12,367 nt of DNA from DATAEK01 sp036258055 (GCA_036258055.1 DATAEK010000165.1:1-12367), one strand, 5' to 3'. Shown: positions 5,394-12,367, numbered from the stretch's first letter. Notes: generated by a model from the letters alone, not told the origin. Program-made: numbers and translations.

Positions 5394-6383
5394 ATGCCCC
5401 AGCGGCTGCACCTTGCCTTTCTCGGTTGCGGTTTCATCACGCGTGTTCACAGCCGGAACCTGCGATATCTCAGACGTCACATCGTCTGCAGCTACGCAAG
5501 CCGGGACGCGGCCAAGGCTCAGGATTACCGCCGGCGCTATGGCGGAGCGGCAAGTTACGCCGAGTACGCTCAGGCCATCGATGATCCGGGTGTCGACGCG
5601 GTGGTCGTCGCCGTGCCGCCGCGCTTCCACCTGGAGTTGACGCTCAGGGCGCTGGCTGCCGGGAAGCACGTACTGGTCGAGAAACCCGCGTTCCTCCGCA
5701 TGGAAGAATATCGGGCTGCGGTGGACGCTCGCGATCGTGCCAGGCGTGTCGTCCTGGTCGGCGAGAACGATCATTACAAACCGCTGGCCGTGAACCTCCG
5801 CCGGCAGCTGTCGCGCGGCGCGATCGGCGAGATGGTCTTCGCGCATTTCACGACGATCGCCAGGCGCCTCAAAGCCGAAGCCGACTGGCGCAACGACGAG
5901 ACGATGGCGGGGGGCGACGCGTTTTTCGAGGAGGGGATCCACTGGCTCCACATGGCGGGCAGTCTGGGTCCGAAGATTGTGGAGATTCAGGGGTTCCGGC
6001 CGTCGGTCTCGCGAAGCGGACCGGATCGGCGGGCGAAGAGCATGATGGTCGCGTTCAGGTACGACAACGATGCCGTGGGATCGCTCTACTACTCGCGGGA
6101 GATTCCCTCGCTCTTCAAGGGCCTTCGCCTGTCGAAGATCTTCGGGCGTGATGGCATCATCACGTTCGAATCGAACGGCCTGTTCGTCCTGACGCGCGGC
6201 GGCATGCTGCCGCGCGTCGTATTTCCGGGCTTCCGCGACTTCCGCGGCTACCGCGCGATGTATCGTGACTTCCTGGGCGCGATCCGCGACGGACGTCCTC
6301 CGGAAATGAGCCTCGAACGGGCGATTGACGACCAGCGCCTGATGGACCAGGTCTACGCGAGCATGCAGCACACCGGGCAGTGA
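5394..6383 (+). CDS. Gfo/Idh/MocA family NAD(P)-dependent oxidoreductase
   Basis: The 329-residue protein has an N-terminal Rossmann domain with GCGFIT (11-16) and the VAVPP turn (73-77). The family signature EKP follows at 96-98, with K97 the usual catalytic lysine. A C-terminal α/β substrate domain spans about 125-329. Family members oxidise or reduce sugars, inositols and related hydroxy compounds. The usual active-site motif DxGxHxxD is altered here to EGIHWLH (180-186). H183 is kept, but both acidic positions differ, so the substrate may be unusual. Start is ATG 5394, with TTG 5391 as an alternative. Its stop overlaps the GMC gene by 4 nt (GTGA), a strong sign of translational coupling. 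The paired GMC flavoprotein suggests two successive oxidations of one substrate, which is inference. Confidence 0.92.
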   Translation: MPQRLHLAFLGCGFITRVHSRNLRYLRRHIVCSYASRDAAKAQDYRRRYGGAASYAEYAQAIDDPGVDAVVVAVPPRFHLELTLRALAAGKHVLVEKPAFLRMEEYRAAVDARDRARRVVLVGENDHYKPLAVNLRRQLSRGAIGEMVFAHFTTIARRLKAEADWRNDETMAGGDAFFEEGIHWLHMAGSLGPKIVEIQGFRPSVSRSGPDRRAKSMMVAFRYDNDAVGSLYYSREIPSLFKGLRLSKIFGRDGIITFESNGLFVLTRGGMLPRVVFPGFRDFRGYRAMYRDFLGAIRDGRPPEMSLERAIDDQRLMDQVYASMQHTGQ

Positions 6384-7891
6384 CCGAGCACTACGACATC
6401 ATCATCATCGGGAGTGGCGCCGGCGGAGGCACGATCGCGCACGCGCTCGCGGACAGCCCGGCTCGTCTGCTGATCCTCGAACGGGGTGACTTCATCCCGC
6501 AGGAAGATCAGAACTGGAGTCCCGTCGCGGTCTGGAAGGATCTGCGGTACCAGACGACGGAGCTCTGGCTCGACGAAGACGGCCGCGAGTTTCGTCCGTA
6601 CACGCACTACTGCGTCGGGGGCAACACCAAGTTCTGGGGTAGCGTGCTCTATCGGCTGCGCCGTGAGGACTTCCAGGCCGTCGAGCACATGGACGGGATT
6701 TCTCCAGCGTGGCCGATCGACTACGAAACGCTCGCGCCGTACTACGACCGCGCGGAATGGCTGTATCAGGTTCGCGGTGAGCCGAACACCGATCCGACGG
6801 AGCCGCCGCGCGGACCGTTTCCGTATCCCGCGGTCCCGCATTCCAACGGCATGGCCGCCATCGTCGGGCAGCTGAAAGCCCAGGGGCTGCATCCCTCCGC
6901 GCTGCCGCTGGGGCTGCTGCGCGTCGGCGAGCCTGGCGGCTGCGTTCTCTGCAACACGTGCAACTCGTTTGCGTGCAAGCTCCACGCGAAGAGCGAGGCC
7001 GACGTCGTCGCCGTGCGTCCGGTACTGACGCGTCCGAACGTCACGCTCTGGACGAACGCGCGCGCGCGGCGTTTGATCACGACGTCACGCGGGGATCGGA
7101 TCGAGAGCGTCGAGGTCGAGCGGAACGGCGACGTGATTCGCGTCGGCGCCACGCTGGTCGTGGCGGCGTGCGGCGCCATCAACTCCGCTGCATTGCTGCT
7201 GAAGTCCGCCAACGATGCGCACCCGAACGGGCTCGCGAACTCGTCGGGGCTCGTGGGGCGCCGCTACATGGCGCACCTCGCCACGATGATGCAGGGATTT
7301 CATCCCTTCGAGAAGAACGCGACCGTGTTTCAGAAGACCGTCGCGATCAACGATTTCTACTTGAAGGGTGAACGGACGCCTTTCCCGCTCGGCCAGATTC
7401 AATCGCAGGGGCGTACCCACGGCGTCATGGCACAGACCGTCGTGCCATGGGTTCCGCTCTGGGCCTACGACGCCTGGGTCGCGCGCGGTGTCGACTGGCT
7501 CGTGATGTCGGAAGACCTGCCGGCTCCGGAGAATCGCGTGACCGTCGATCGCGACGGACGGATCCAGCTGTGGTATCGGCCGAACAACCTCAAAGCGCAC
7601 CGCCTGCTGGTGCAGGAGACCGAGCGGATCCTCAAACGCATCGGTTTCTGGATCGTCATGAAGCACTCGCACGGCAGCCGGAACACCACGCACCAGTGCG
7701 GGACGCTGTGTTTCGGGGCGGACCCGAAGACCTCCGTTCTGGATCCGTTTTGCCGGACCCACGACGTCGAGAACCTGTTCGTCGTAGACGCGTCGTTCTT
7801 TCCGTCGTCTGCGGCCGTCAATCCCGGCCTGACGATTGCCGCTCAGGCACTGCGGACGGCGGATCACATCAAAGCCACCGATCTGAAGTAG
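6380..7891 (+). CDS. GMC-family FAD oxidoreductase with cysteine cluster
   Basis: The 503-residue flavoprotein should oxidise an alcohol or sugar hydroxyl. FAD-binding GSGAGGG is at 11-17, followed by the ERGD strand end (34-37) and the FAD contact GGNTKFWG (80-87). The C-terminal domain carries the catalytic histidine H438 (THQCGT), the VVDASFFPSS segment and NPGLT with N481. No signal peptide or TAT motif is visible. Between the FAD and substrate domains it carries C188-x2-C191-x2-C194-x4-C199, more cysteine than ordinary GMC enzymes hold here. In FAD-glucose dehydrogenase catalytic subunits a nearby cysteine group binds a 3Fe-4S cluster, so an Fe-S centre is plausible. The GTG start overlaps the upstream gene by 4 nt. 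The VOC gene follows after 11 nt. Confidence 0.93.
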   Translation: MTEHYDIIIIGSGAGGGTIAHALADSPARLLILERGDFIPQEDQNWSPVAVWKDLRYQTTELWLDEDGREFRPYTHYCVGGNTKFWGSVLYRLRREDFQAVEHMDGISPAWPIDYETLAPYYDRAEWLYQVRGEPNTDPTEPPRGPFPYPAVPHSNGMAAIVGQLKAQGLHPSALPLGLLRVGEPGGCVLCNTCNSFACKLHAKSEADVVAVRPVLTRPNVTLWTNARARRLITTSRGDRIESVEVERNGDVIRVGATLVVAACGAINSAALLLKSANDAHPNGLANSSGLVGRRYMAHLATMMQGFHPFEKNATVFQKTVAINDFYLKGERTPFPLGQIQSQGRTHGVMAQTVVPWVPLWAYDAWVARGVDWLVMSEDLPAPENRVTVDRDGRIQLWYRPNNLKAHRLLVQETERILKRIGFWIVMKHSHGSRNTTHQCGTLCFGADPKTSVLDPFCRTHDVENLFVVDASFFPSSAAVNPGLTIAAQALRTADHIKATDLK

Positions 7892-7902
7892 CGGAGATCT
7901 GC

Positions 7903-8415
7903 GTGAGAGCTCGATCGTTCAGCCACGTCGGGATCACGGTTTCCAGTTTCAACCAGGCCGTGCGGTTCTACTGGGAGATCTTCGGCTGCCCGCTGGTGGG
8001 CGTTGCGGATACGCCACCTGATCGCGTGCGATCGTTTTTCGGCGTCGACGCGCCGCAGCCGAGTTGCAAGATCGGCTGGATTCGGGTGCCCGGCGGCGGC
8101 GTGCTCGAGATCTTCGAGTTCCAGCCGCAGCAACCGCCGTCGGCGGTGCCGTGGAACCGCGTCGGCCTCACGCACTTGTCCTTCAACGTGCGAAACCTGC
8201 AGAAGTGGTACGACTACCTGGTCAGCAAGGGTGTCGAGTGCGTCAGCAAGCCGGAGCGGTCGCCGCGGGGCCACTCGTTCTTCTTCGTGAAGGATTTCGA
8301 CGGCAATCTGATCGAGCTCATGGATCTCGGCTACATGTACTACGTACTCGGATGGCTGGGGCCTCTCGGCGGGTGGATCTTCCGGCGCGGGATGTACAAG
8401 AAGTACTACGAGTAG
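7903..8415 (+). CDS. VOC/glyoxalase-family metalloprotein
   Basis: The 170-residue product has two VOC modules with all four expected metal ligands: H8 (FSHVGITV), E69 (VLEIFEF), H91 (LTHLSFNV) and E138 (NLIELMD). This is the pattern of glyoxalase I, methylmalonyl-CoA epimerase and related lyases or epimerases. A 30-residue aromatic and basic tail (YMYYVLGWLGPLGGWIF then RRGMYKKYYE) is unusual for the fold and could anchor the protein to a membrane or a partner. I chose GTG 7903 because GGAGA at 7893-7897 precedes it with 5-nt spacing and H8 then sits at the normal place; longer in-frame starts lie inside the GMC gene. It is third gene of the oxidoreductase operon. The substrate is unknown. 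Confidence 0.88.
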   Translation: MRARSFSHVGITVSSFNQAVRFYWEIFGCPLVGVADTPPDRVRSFFGVDAPQPSCKIGWIRVPGGGVLEIFEFQPQQPPSAVPWNRVGLTHLSFNVRNLQKWYDYLVSKGVECVSKPERSPRGHSFFFVKDFDGNLIELMDLGYMYYVLGWLGPLGGWIFRRGMYKKYYE

Positions 8416-8454
8416 AGCCTCGGGCCACCGCGGATCGGGCGCGGTCGCACAGCG

Positions 8455-10131
8455 ATGTCTGACGCATCCACTGATTACCTTGCCGGCAACGAGGCGCTGC
8501 AGCGTGGCGCCTGGGTCGAGGCGCGGGCTGCGTTCGAGGCCGCACTCGCCGGGCGCGAGAGTCCGGAAGCGCTCGAAGGGCTCGGCGTCGCGGCCTGGTG
8601 GCTCGACCTCGCCGATCTGCTCTTCGAGGTGCGCGAGCGTGCCTACCGTCTCTACCTCGCGCGCGAAGACAAGCGGGGCGCGGCGCGTCTGGCCACCGCG
8701 ATTGCATGGGACTGCTGGGCATTTCGCGGCGAGCACGCCGTGGCGAACGGCTGGCTGCAGCGCGCGCGACGGCTGCTCGAAGGCGATCCGGACTGCGCCG
8801 AACAGGCCTGGCTCGAGCTGCGCGAGGGCGTCCTGGCACTGTTCGAAGACGGTGATCCCGATCGCGCGCACGCCCACGCCGTCGCGGGCATCCGCGCCGC
8901 GAAGGCCGCGGGCAGCACCGATCTCGAGATGCTCGGTCGCGCGGTGCAGGGGCTGACCCTCGTGTCGTCCGGCGCGGTCGCAGAAGGCATGCGCCTGCTC
9001 GACGAAGTGAACACGGCGGTGGTCGCAGGTGAGTTCACGGACCTCATCGCCGTCGGCTTGTCGTGCTGCTACATGATCGCGGCGTGCGATCGCGTCCGCG
9101 ACTACGATCGGGCGCTTCAATGGGTCACCCGTCTCAGGGCGTTCTGTACCAAGTGGGGACTGCGTCCGCTCTTTGCCGTGTGCCGGACTCAGTACGCGTC
9201 CATCTGCATGTGGCGCGGGACCTGGATCGAAGCGGAGCAGGAGCTCATGGCGGCGACCGACGAACTGGCCGCCAGCCGCCCGGCGATGACGGCCGACGGC
9301 GTCGTCCGGCTCGCGGAGTTGCGCCGGCGTCAGGGGCGGCTGGTCGAGGCAACTCAGCTCTTCGAGCGATCCGAGCCGCATCCGCTCGCGTCGCTCGGCC
9401 GCGGAGAGCTGGCCATCGATCGCGGGGACGCGCGCGCAGCCTGCGAGCAGGCCGAGCGGTATCTGCGGCGGGTCCCGCCACAGAACCGCATCGACCGTGC
9501 CGCCGGTCTTGATCTCCTCGTGCGCGGAGCCGTAGGCGCTGGAGATCTCGATGGCGCGAAGACCGCCCTCGCGGAGCTGACGGCGATTGCCCGAATCGTC
9601 AACACACTGCCGCTTCGGGCCGCCGCCAGCCTGGCGACCGGGTTCGTGGCGCTCGGATCAGGTGACCCGGACGGAGCGAGGCGGGCGCTGGAGGATGCCG
9701 TGGATGGGTTTCTTCAGAGCGGCGCGTCATTCGAGCTGGCGCGAGCGCGGGTCGAGCTCGGACGAGCGCTCCTGGCTCTGCGACGTCACGACGAGGCGCG
9801 GCAGGAGCTGCACCGCGCGATCGATCTGTTTAACGAGCTCCGAGCCGAGCTCGAGGTCGCGCGCGCCCGAGCGATCCTCGACTCCGCGACGACAACGGAT
9901 GCGCCCGCCCGGTCACCAGCCAGTCACGCGCCGCGTGATGCCGGCCTCACGAAACGCGAGGTCGAAGTTCTTCGCCACCTTGGTTCTGGCCTGAGCAACC
10001 AGGCGATCGCCGAGCGGCTGTTCGTCAGCGAGCACACCATTCATCGTCACGTCGCGAACATCTTCACGAAGCTCAGCGTCTCGTCCCGCGCGGCGGCTGT
10101 CGCCCAGGCGGCGCGGCGCGGGCTGCTCTGA
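8455..10131 (+). CDS. TPR-domain LuxR-family transcriptional regulator
   Basis: The 558-residue protein is mostly α-helical repeats of the tetratricopeptide type, for example WVEARAAFEAAL near residue 20 and GARRALEDAVDGF to ARQELHRAIDLF around 405-460. A Pro/Ala-rich linker (about 480-497) follows. A classic LuxR/FixJ helix-turn-helix occupies 498-558 (LTKREVEVLRHLGSGLSNQAIAERL... then SEHTIHRHVANIFTKL). It lacks a phospho-acceptor domain and a Walker A ATPase, so it is a short relative of the MalT/LAL type in which the repeats probably sense a ligand or partner protein. It starts 39 nt after the VOC gene on the same strand, so it may belong to the operon and autoregulate it. The ATG at 8455 has a weak ribosome binding site. 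Confidence 0.9.
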   Translation: MSDASTDYLAGNEALQRGAWVEARAAFEAALAGRESPEALEGLGVAAWWLDLADLLFEVRERAYRLYLAREDKRGAARLATAIAWDCWAFRGEHAVANGWLQRARRLLEGDPDCAEQAWLELREGVLALFEDGDPDRAHAHAVAGIRAAKAAGSTDLEMLGRAVQGLTLVSSGAVAEGMRLLDEVNTAVVAGEFTDLIAVGLSCCYMIAACDRVRDYDRALQWVTRLRAFCTKWGLRPLFAVCRTQYASICMWRGTWIEAEQELMAATDELAASRPAMTADGVVRLAELRRRQGRLVEATQLFERSEPHPLASLGRGELAIDRGDARAACEQAERYLRRVPPQNRIDRAAGLDLLVRGAVGAGDLDGAKTALAELTAIARIVNTLPLRAAASLATGFVALGSGDPDGARRALEDAVDGFLQSGASFELARARVELGRALLALRRHDEARQELHRAIDLFNELRAELEVARARAILDSATTTDAPARSPASHAPRDAGLTKREVEVLRHLGSGLSNQAIAERLFVSEHTIHRHVANIFTKLSVSSRAAAVAQAARRGLL

Positions 10132-10155
10132 CAGGCCGCTGAAGAGCGTGACCTG

Positions 10156-10216
10156 ATGGGCCATGGGCCCGGAAATGGGCCATGGGCCATGGGCCATGGG
10201 AAATGGATCATGGCCA
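10156..10216. repeat. 7-bp tandem repeat (ATGGGCC)n
   Basis: Five exact ATGGGCC units occur at 10156-10169 (two) and 10175-10195 (three), split by CGGAA. They are followed by decayed units ATGGGAA, ATGGATC and ATGGCCA. Each junction makes the palindrome GGCCATGGCC or a near copy, so the array can fold on itself. It lies 24 nt after the LuxR gene stop. An array this short probably varies in copy number by slippage. No protein is encoded in it that I believe. Confidence 0.8.
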
Positions 10217-10334
10217 AACCCGCAATGGATAGAGAGGGCCGGAACTCACTGGTCGACTGGCCCGTTCGGGCCATACCCGCACATTCTCGAGAAATGGCCC
10301 AACCGTGGGACGCGCGAGCACGGTCGCGCTGACT

Positions 10335-10340
10335 ATAGTG
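10335..10340 (+). promoter_or_regulatory. Possible -10 element of the cupin gene
   Basis: TATAGT (5 of 6 matches) lies 42 nt before the ATG of the cupin gene. It would give a leader of about 35 nt containing the hairpin at 10347-10361 and the ribosome binding site. No -35 was recognised. The surrounding word CTATAGTGGT also occurs just before the deaminase start (4477-4486), which may be chance. Confidence 0.35.
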
Positions 10341-10346
10341 GTCCAT

Positions 10347-10361
10347 GCGACGAAACGTCGC
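10347..10361 (+). promoter_or_regulatory. Leader hairpin before the cupin gene
   Basis: GCGACG (10347-10352) and CGTCGC (10356-10361) form a perfect 6-bp stem with an AAA loop, followed shortly by a TTTT run and then GGAGG (10373-10377). It could stabilise the mRNA 5' end or act as a weak attenuator. Its position between the predicted start of transcription and the ribosome binding site is the reason to record it. Confidence 0.4.
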
Positions 10362-10381
10362 CACGTTTTCTGGGAGGGCAC

Positions 10382-10876
10382 ATGAGAACGACCGTTTCGG
10401 TGATCACCGCGGCCGCGATTCTGTCTGGTGCGGCAACGTCCATGCTGCGGGCACAAGCGAATGCCCATGTGATTCAAACGCCGCAGGAAGCGCAGTGGGG
10501 CCCCGCGCCGCCGCTGCTGCCGGCTGGCGCGCAGATCGCCGTGCTCACGGGCGATCCGACGAAGTCGGCTCCGTACGCGGTTCGGCTGAAGTTTCCTGCG
10601 AACTACGCGATTCCAGCGCACTCGCATCCGACCGACGAACATGTGGTCGTGGCATCGGGCGCGCTGACGTTCGGAATGGGCGACAAGCTGGTGAAGGGCG
10701 CCGGCAACAAGACGCTCGCCGTCGGCGGGTTCGCGTTGATGCCGGCGAACATGAATCACTTCGCGTTTACCGGCGGACAGGAAACGACGATCGTGCTCTA
10801 CGGGCAGGGACCAGTGGAGTTCAAGTACGTCAATCCGGCCGACGATCCGCGGAACGCGAAGAGCAGTACGAAGTGA
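10382..10876 (+). CDS. Exported cupin-domain protein
   Basis: The 164-residue protein begins with a signal peptide (MRTTVSVITAAAIL then a cut near MLRAQA, about residue 24), so it acts outside the cytoplasm. The single cupin barrel has motif 1 AHSHPTDEHVVVASG with metal ligands H80, H82 and E86, and motif 2 GGFALMPANMNHFAF with H126. This is a complete set for Mn, Fe or Zn binding. It resembles the small ChrR-like or DUF4437-like cupins whose substrates are mostly unknown. ATG 10382 is chosen because GGAGG at 10373-10377 precedes it and it exposes the signal peptide. An in-frame extension to 10163 would run through the tandem repeat and is rejected. It is a single gene, convergent with the M24 peptidase. 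Confidence 0.88.
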   Translation: MRTTVSVITAAAILSGAATSMLRAQANAHVIQTPQEAQWGPAPPLLPAGAQIAVLTGDPTKSAPYAVRLKFPANYAIPAHSHPTDEHVVVASGALTFGMGDKLVKGAGNKTLAVGGFALMPANMNHFAFTGGQETTIVLYGQGPVEFKYVNPADDPRNAKSSTK

Positions 10877-10941
10877 ATGTCTCAGCGTTCGGCGTTCGGT
10901 ACAGACTGGTGTCAATCCAAGCACCCGGCTGTCGGTAATCA

Positions 10942-10993
10942 GCGGCGCGAGCGAAGTGAGCGCTGGCAGGCCGCGGGGGTGGGGCCCCGCGGC
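10942..10993. repeat. GC-rich palindrome between convergent genes
   Basis: The strongest part is a perfect 9-bp stem, GCCGCGGGG (10970-10978) with CCCCGCGGC (10985-10993), and a 6-nt loop. A weaker stem lies to its left, GCGC (10945-10948) with GCGC (10960-10963), around GAGCGAAGTGA. It sits between the cupin stop and the M24 stop and may end transcription from both sides. The tract after the stem is AAAA, not T, on the plus strand, so it is not a standard intrinsic terminator. It might belong to a dispersed repeat family. Confidence 0.55.
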
Positions 10994-11056
10994 AAAACTG
11001 AGAAATGCTGGCGCAACGCCACGATAAGCTCGAACGCCCAAGACCGTGCGCCGAAT

Positions 11057-12367
11057 TCACCTCACGATAAACAGCTTGTCCTGACGCTTGAGGGCCCAGC
11101 GAATCTTGCCGTCCGCGCTGACGATGGCGTCTTCTTCCTGCGCCATGCGCACAGCCTGTCCATTCCACTCCGGTACTGGCGTCGTGGCCTGGAGCTCGAT
11201 CGAGAACCACATCGAGGGGATGACCTTCGCGTCGCCGCGGCCCGGTACGCCGTCCTGGTAATCCCAGAGGCCGATGAGCGGCCCGGCGCCGTGGCCGTGG
11301 AGACCGATTGGATGCGAGTAGACCGTGCCGTCGATCTGCTTGGCCTGCATCCGCGCGCGTGACGCCGTAAGGATCTCGTTGCCGGTCCGTCCTGGACGAA
11401 TCTCGTCCATCACAATGTCCTGGAGCGCGTTGGAGTTGGCAAGCGCGCGTTTGATCCCTTCCGGTGCATCCGTTTCACCCGGCATCAGCACATACGCATC
11501 GTGCTGGGTGTCGGTATTGAGACGGGCAACGGTGATGCCGACGTCGCAGTGCAGCACGTCTCCCGGTTGAATGATCGGGTCGTCGCCGATCTGCGCGGCC
11601 GTCATGCCTTTCCGCTGCACGTCCACGCTTGGCTGGAACCACGTACCGAGGCCCAGATCGTTGACCTGCTGGCGCCACCACCACACCAGATCGCTCGTCT
11701 TCGTCGTGCCCGGCGTGATCGCCTCCCGCGAGAACATGCGCTGGGTGAGCGACCAGACGAGCTCCTGCATCTTCCGGTAGAAGACTTCTTCTTCGGGCAG
11801 ACGTGACGCCACGAGCTCCAGCGGCAAGCCTTCCGCGTCGCGGAACTTCGACGTCCAGGCGTCGCCCAACGCAGCCGTCATGCCTTTCAGCTCCCCGCTG
11901 GACAGGCCGTCGGTGAACGCGAACACGGTGGATCGATCGATACCGATGACGCGAGGCTTCCGCTCTTCGACGACGGTCTTCAGGATCTGCCACTGCTCGT
12001 CGCCCCAGAGCTCCGCCTGCTGACCTCTTCCCACGTCACCGGCCGCGGCCTTCGTCGATCGCCGCGCTTCGAACACGCCGCCCTGCGACGTTCCCCCAAG
12101 AGCGATCCGTTCGACGCACGACGGCGACGGTGCGGCGCCGCTGGCAGCACACTTGTCGAAGAAGACGTAAATCGTGCGGCGTCGGGCCGCGAATGTCTCC
12201 GGTGCGGTGATCGCGCTGAACACCGGGTCCTCGTTGTACTCGCGCATCGGGACGACCCAGAGATCGATGCCGTGCTTCCGCATCAGCGCTGGCAGGAAGG
12301 TGTCCAGCCGCTTGCGCAGCCACTCCTGCTGCATCGCCGCCTGCTCGCGGAGCGTGCCGAAGGGGCG
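11057..12367 (-). CDS. M24-family metallopeptidase (Xaa-Pro aminopeptidase-like), N-terminus outside window
   Basis: The frame is open from the right edge to a TGA at 11057-11059, giving 436 visible residues; the true start lies beyond the window. Counting from the Met codon at 12334, a creatinase-like N-terminal domain covers about 1-175. A pita-bread catalytic domain follows with the dinuclear metal ligands D264 (HCDVG), D279 (QHDAYV), H348 (LHGHGAGP), E380 (SIELQ) and E401 (EEDAIV). M24 enzymes of this type remove an N-terminal residue before proline. Residues upstream of Met 12334 (PFGTLREQAA) look like genuine family sequence, so that Met is internal; a signal peptide further out is likely from related proteins, but not seen. 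A Cys-containing insertion lies at about 60-95. It is convergent with the cupin gene. Confidence 0.92.
   Translation of the reverse strand, partial: RPFGTLREQAAMQQEWLRKRLDTFLPALMRKHGIDLWVVPMREYNEDPVFSAITAPETFAARRRTIYVFFDKCAASGAAPSPSCVERIALGGTSQGGVFEARRSTKAAAGDVGRGQQAELWGDEQWQILKTVVEERKPRVIGIDRSTVFAFTDGLSSGELKGMTAALGDAWTSKFRDAEGLPLELVASRLPEEEVFYRKMQELVWSLTQRMFSREAITPGTTKTSDLVWWWRQQVNDLGLGTWFQPSVDVQRKGMTAAQIGDDPIIQPGDVLHCDVGITVARLNTDTQHDAYVLMPGETDAPEGIKRALANSNALQDIVMDEIRPGRTGNEILTASRARMQAKQIDGTVYSHPIGLHGHGAGPLIGLWDYQDGVPGRGDAKVIPSMWFSIELQATTPVPEWNGQAVRMAQEEDAIVSADGKIRWALKRQDKLFIVR

Noticed and set aside
7447..7902. N-terminal extension of the second VOC protein
   Set aside because: It would overlap the GMC catalytic domain for over 400 bp; GTG 7903 has a good ribosome binding site and places H8 correctly.
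10156..10216. CRISPR-like array
   Set aside because: Units are 7 bp with no spacers and no cas genes; it is a simple tandem repeat.
10163..10381. Upstream extension of the cupin protein
   Set aside because: It reads through the tandem repeat and hairpin and would bury the signal peptide; ATG 10382 has GGAGG.
11057..12334. Complete M24 gene starting at Met 12334
   Set aside because: The frame stays open to the window edge and the upstream residues look like genuine family sequence, so the gene is treated as partial.

Overview
The window is GC-rich bacterial DNA with long antisense shadow ORFs, GTG and TTG starts beside ATG, and short palindromes of the GTCCGGC-TTCA-GCCGGAC type between genes. 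This palindrome style, the protein set (B12-dependent ribonucleotide reductase, secreted M24 peptidase, GMC and Gfo/Idh/MocA oxidoreductases) and the base composition suggest an Acidobacteriota genome, perhaps of the Vicinamibacteria. This is an impression from memory, not a computed placement.

Layout. 1-338 is a control region with a GGGCAGGT repeat, two NrdR-box-like palindromes 30 bp apart and a TTGACA promoter. It leads into nrdJ (339-3128), the adenosylcobalamin-dependent ribonucleotide reductase. nrdJ is followed by two tandem hairpins that differ by a compensatory base-pair change, then a strong rho-independent terminator. A small exported RcnB/CigR-like protein (3549-3956) comes next, then a 74-bp MITE-like element with inverted ends (3995-4068). 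A small three-helix membrane protein on the minus strand (4086-4379) is divergent from a yeast-type (FCY1-like) cytosine deaminase (4482-4943), which is coupled to a VOC-fold protein (4950-5339).

5394-8415 is a tight operon of three genes: Gfo/Idh/MocA dehydrogenase, GMC flavoprotein with an added four-cysteine cluster, and VOC metalloprotein. The first two genes overlap by 4 nt and the second gap is 11 nt. A TPR-LuxR regulator (8455-10131) follows after 39 nt and is the natural candidate to control the operon. A 7-bp tandem repeat and a structured leader precede an exported cupin (10382-10876). This gene converges on a secreted-type M24 metallopeptidase (Xaa-Pro aminopeptidase-like, minus strand) that runs off the right edge.

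How the genes work together. nrdJ and the cytosine deaminase both serve nucleotide supply, but they are separate units. The oxidoreductase operon probably carries out successive oxidations on a sugar- or polyol-like small molecule; the substrate cannot be read from the sequence. I see no phage, CRISPR, toxin-antitoxin or defence system. The best candidates for something undescribed are the Gfo-GMC-VOC-LuxR unit and the MITE-like element.
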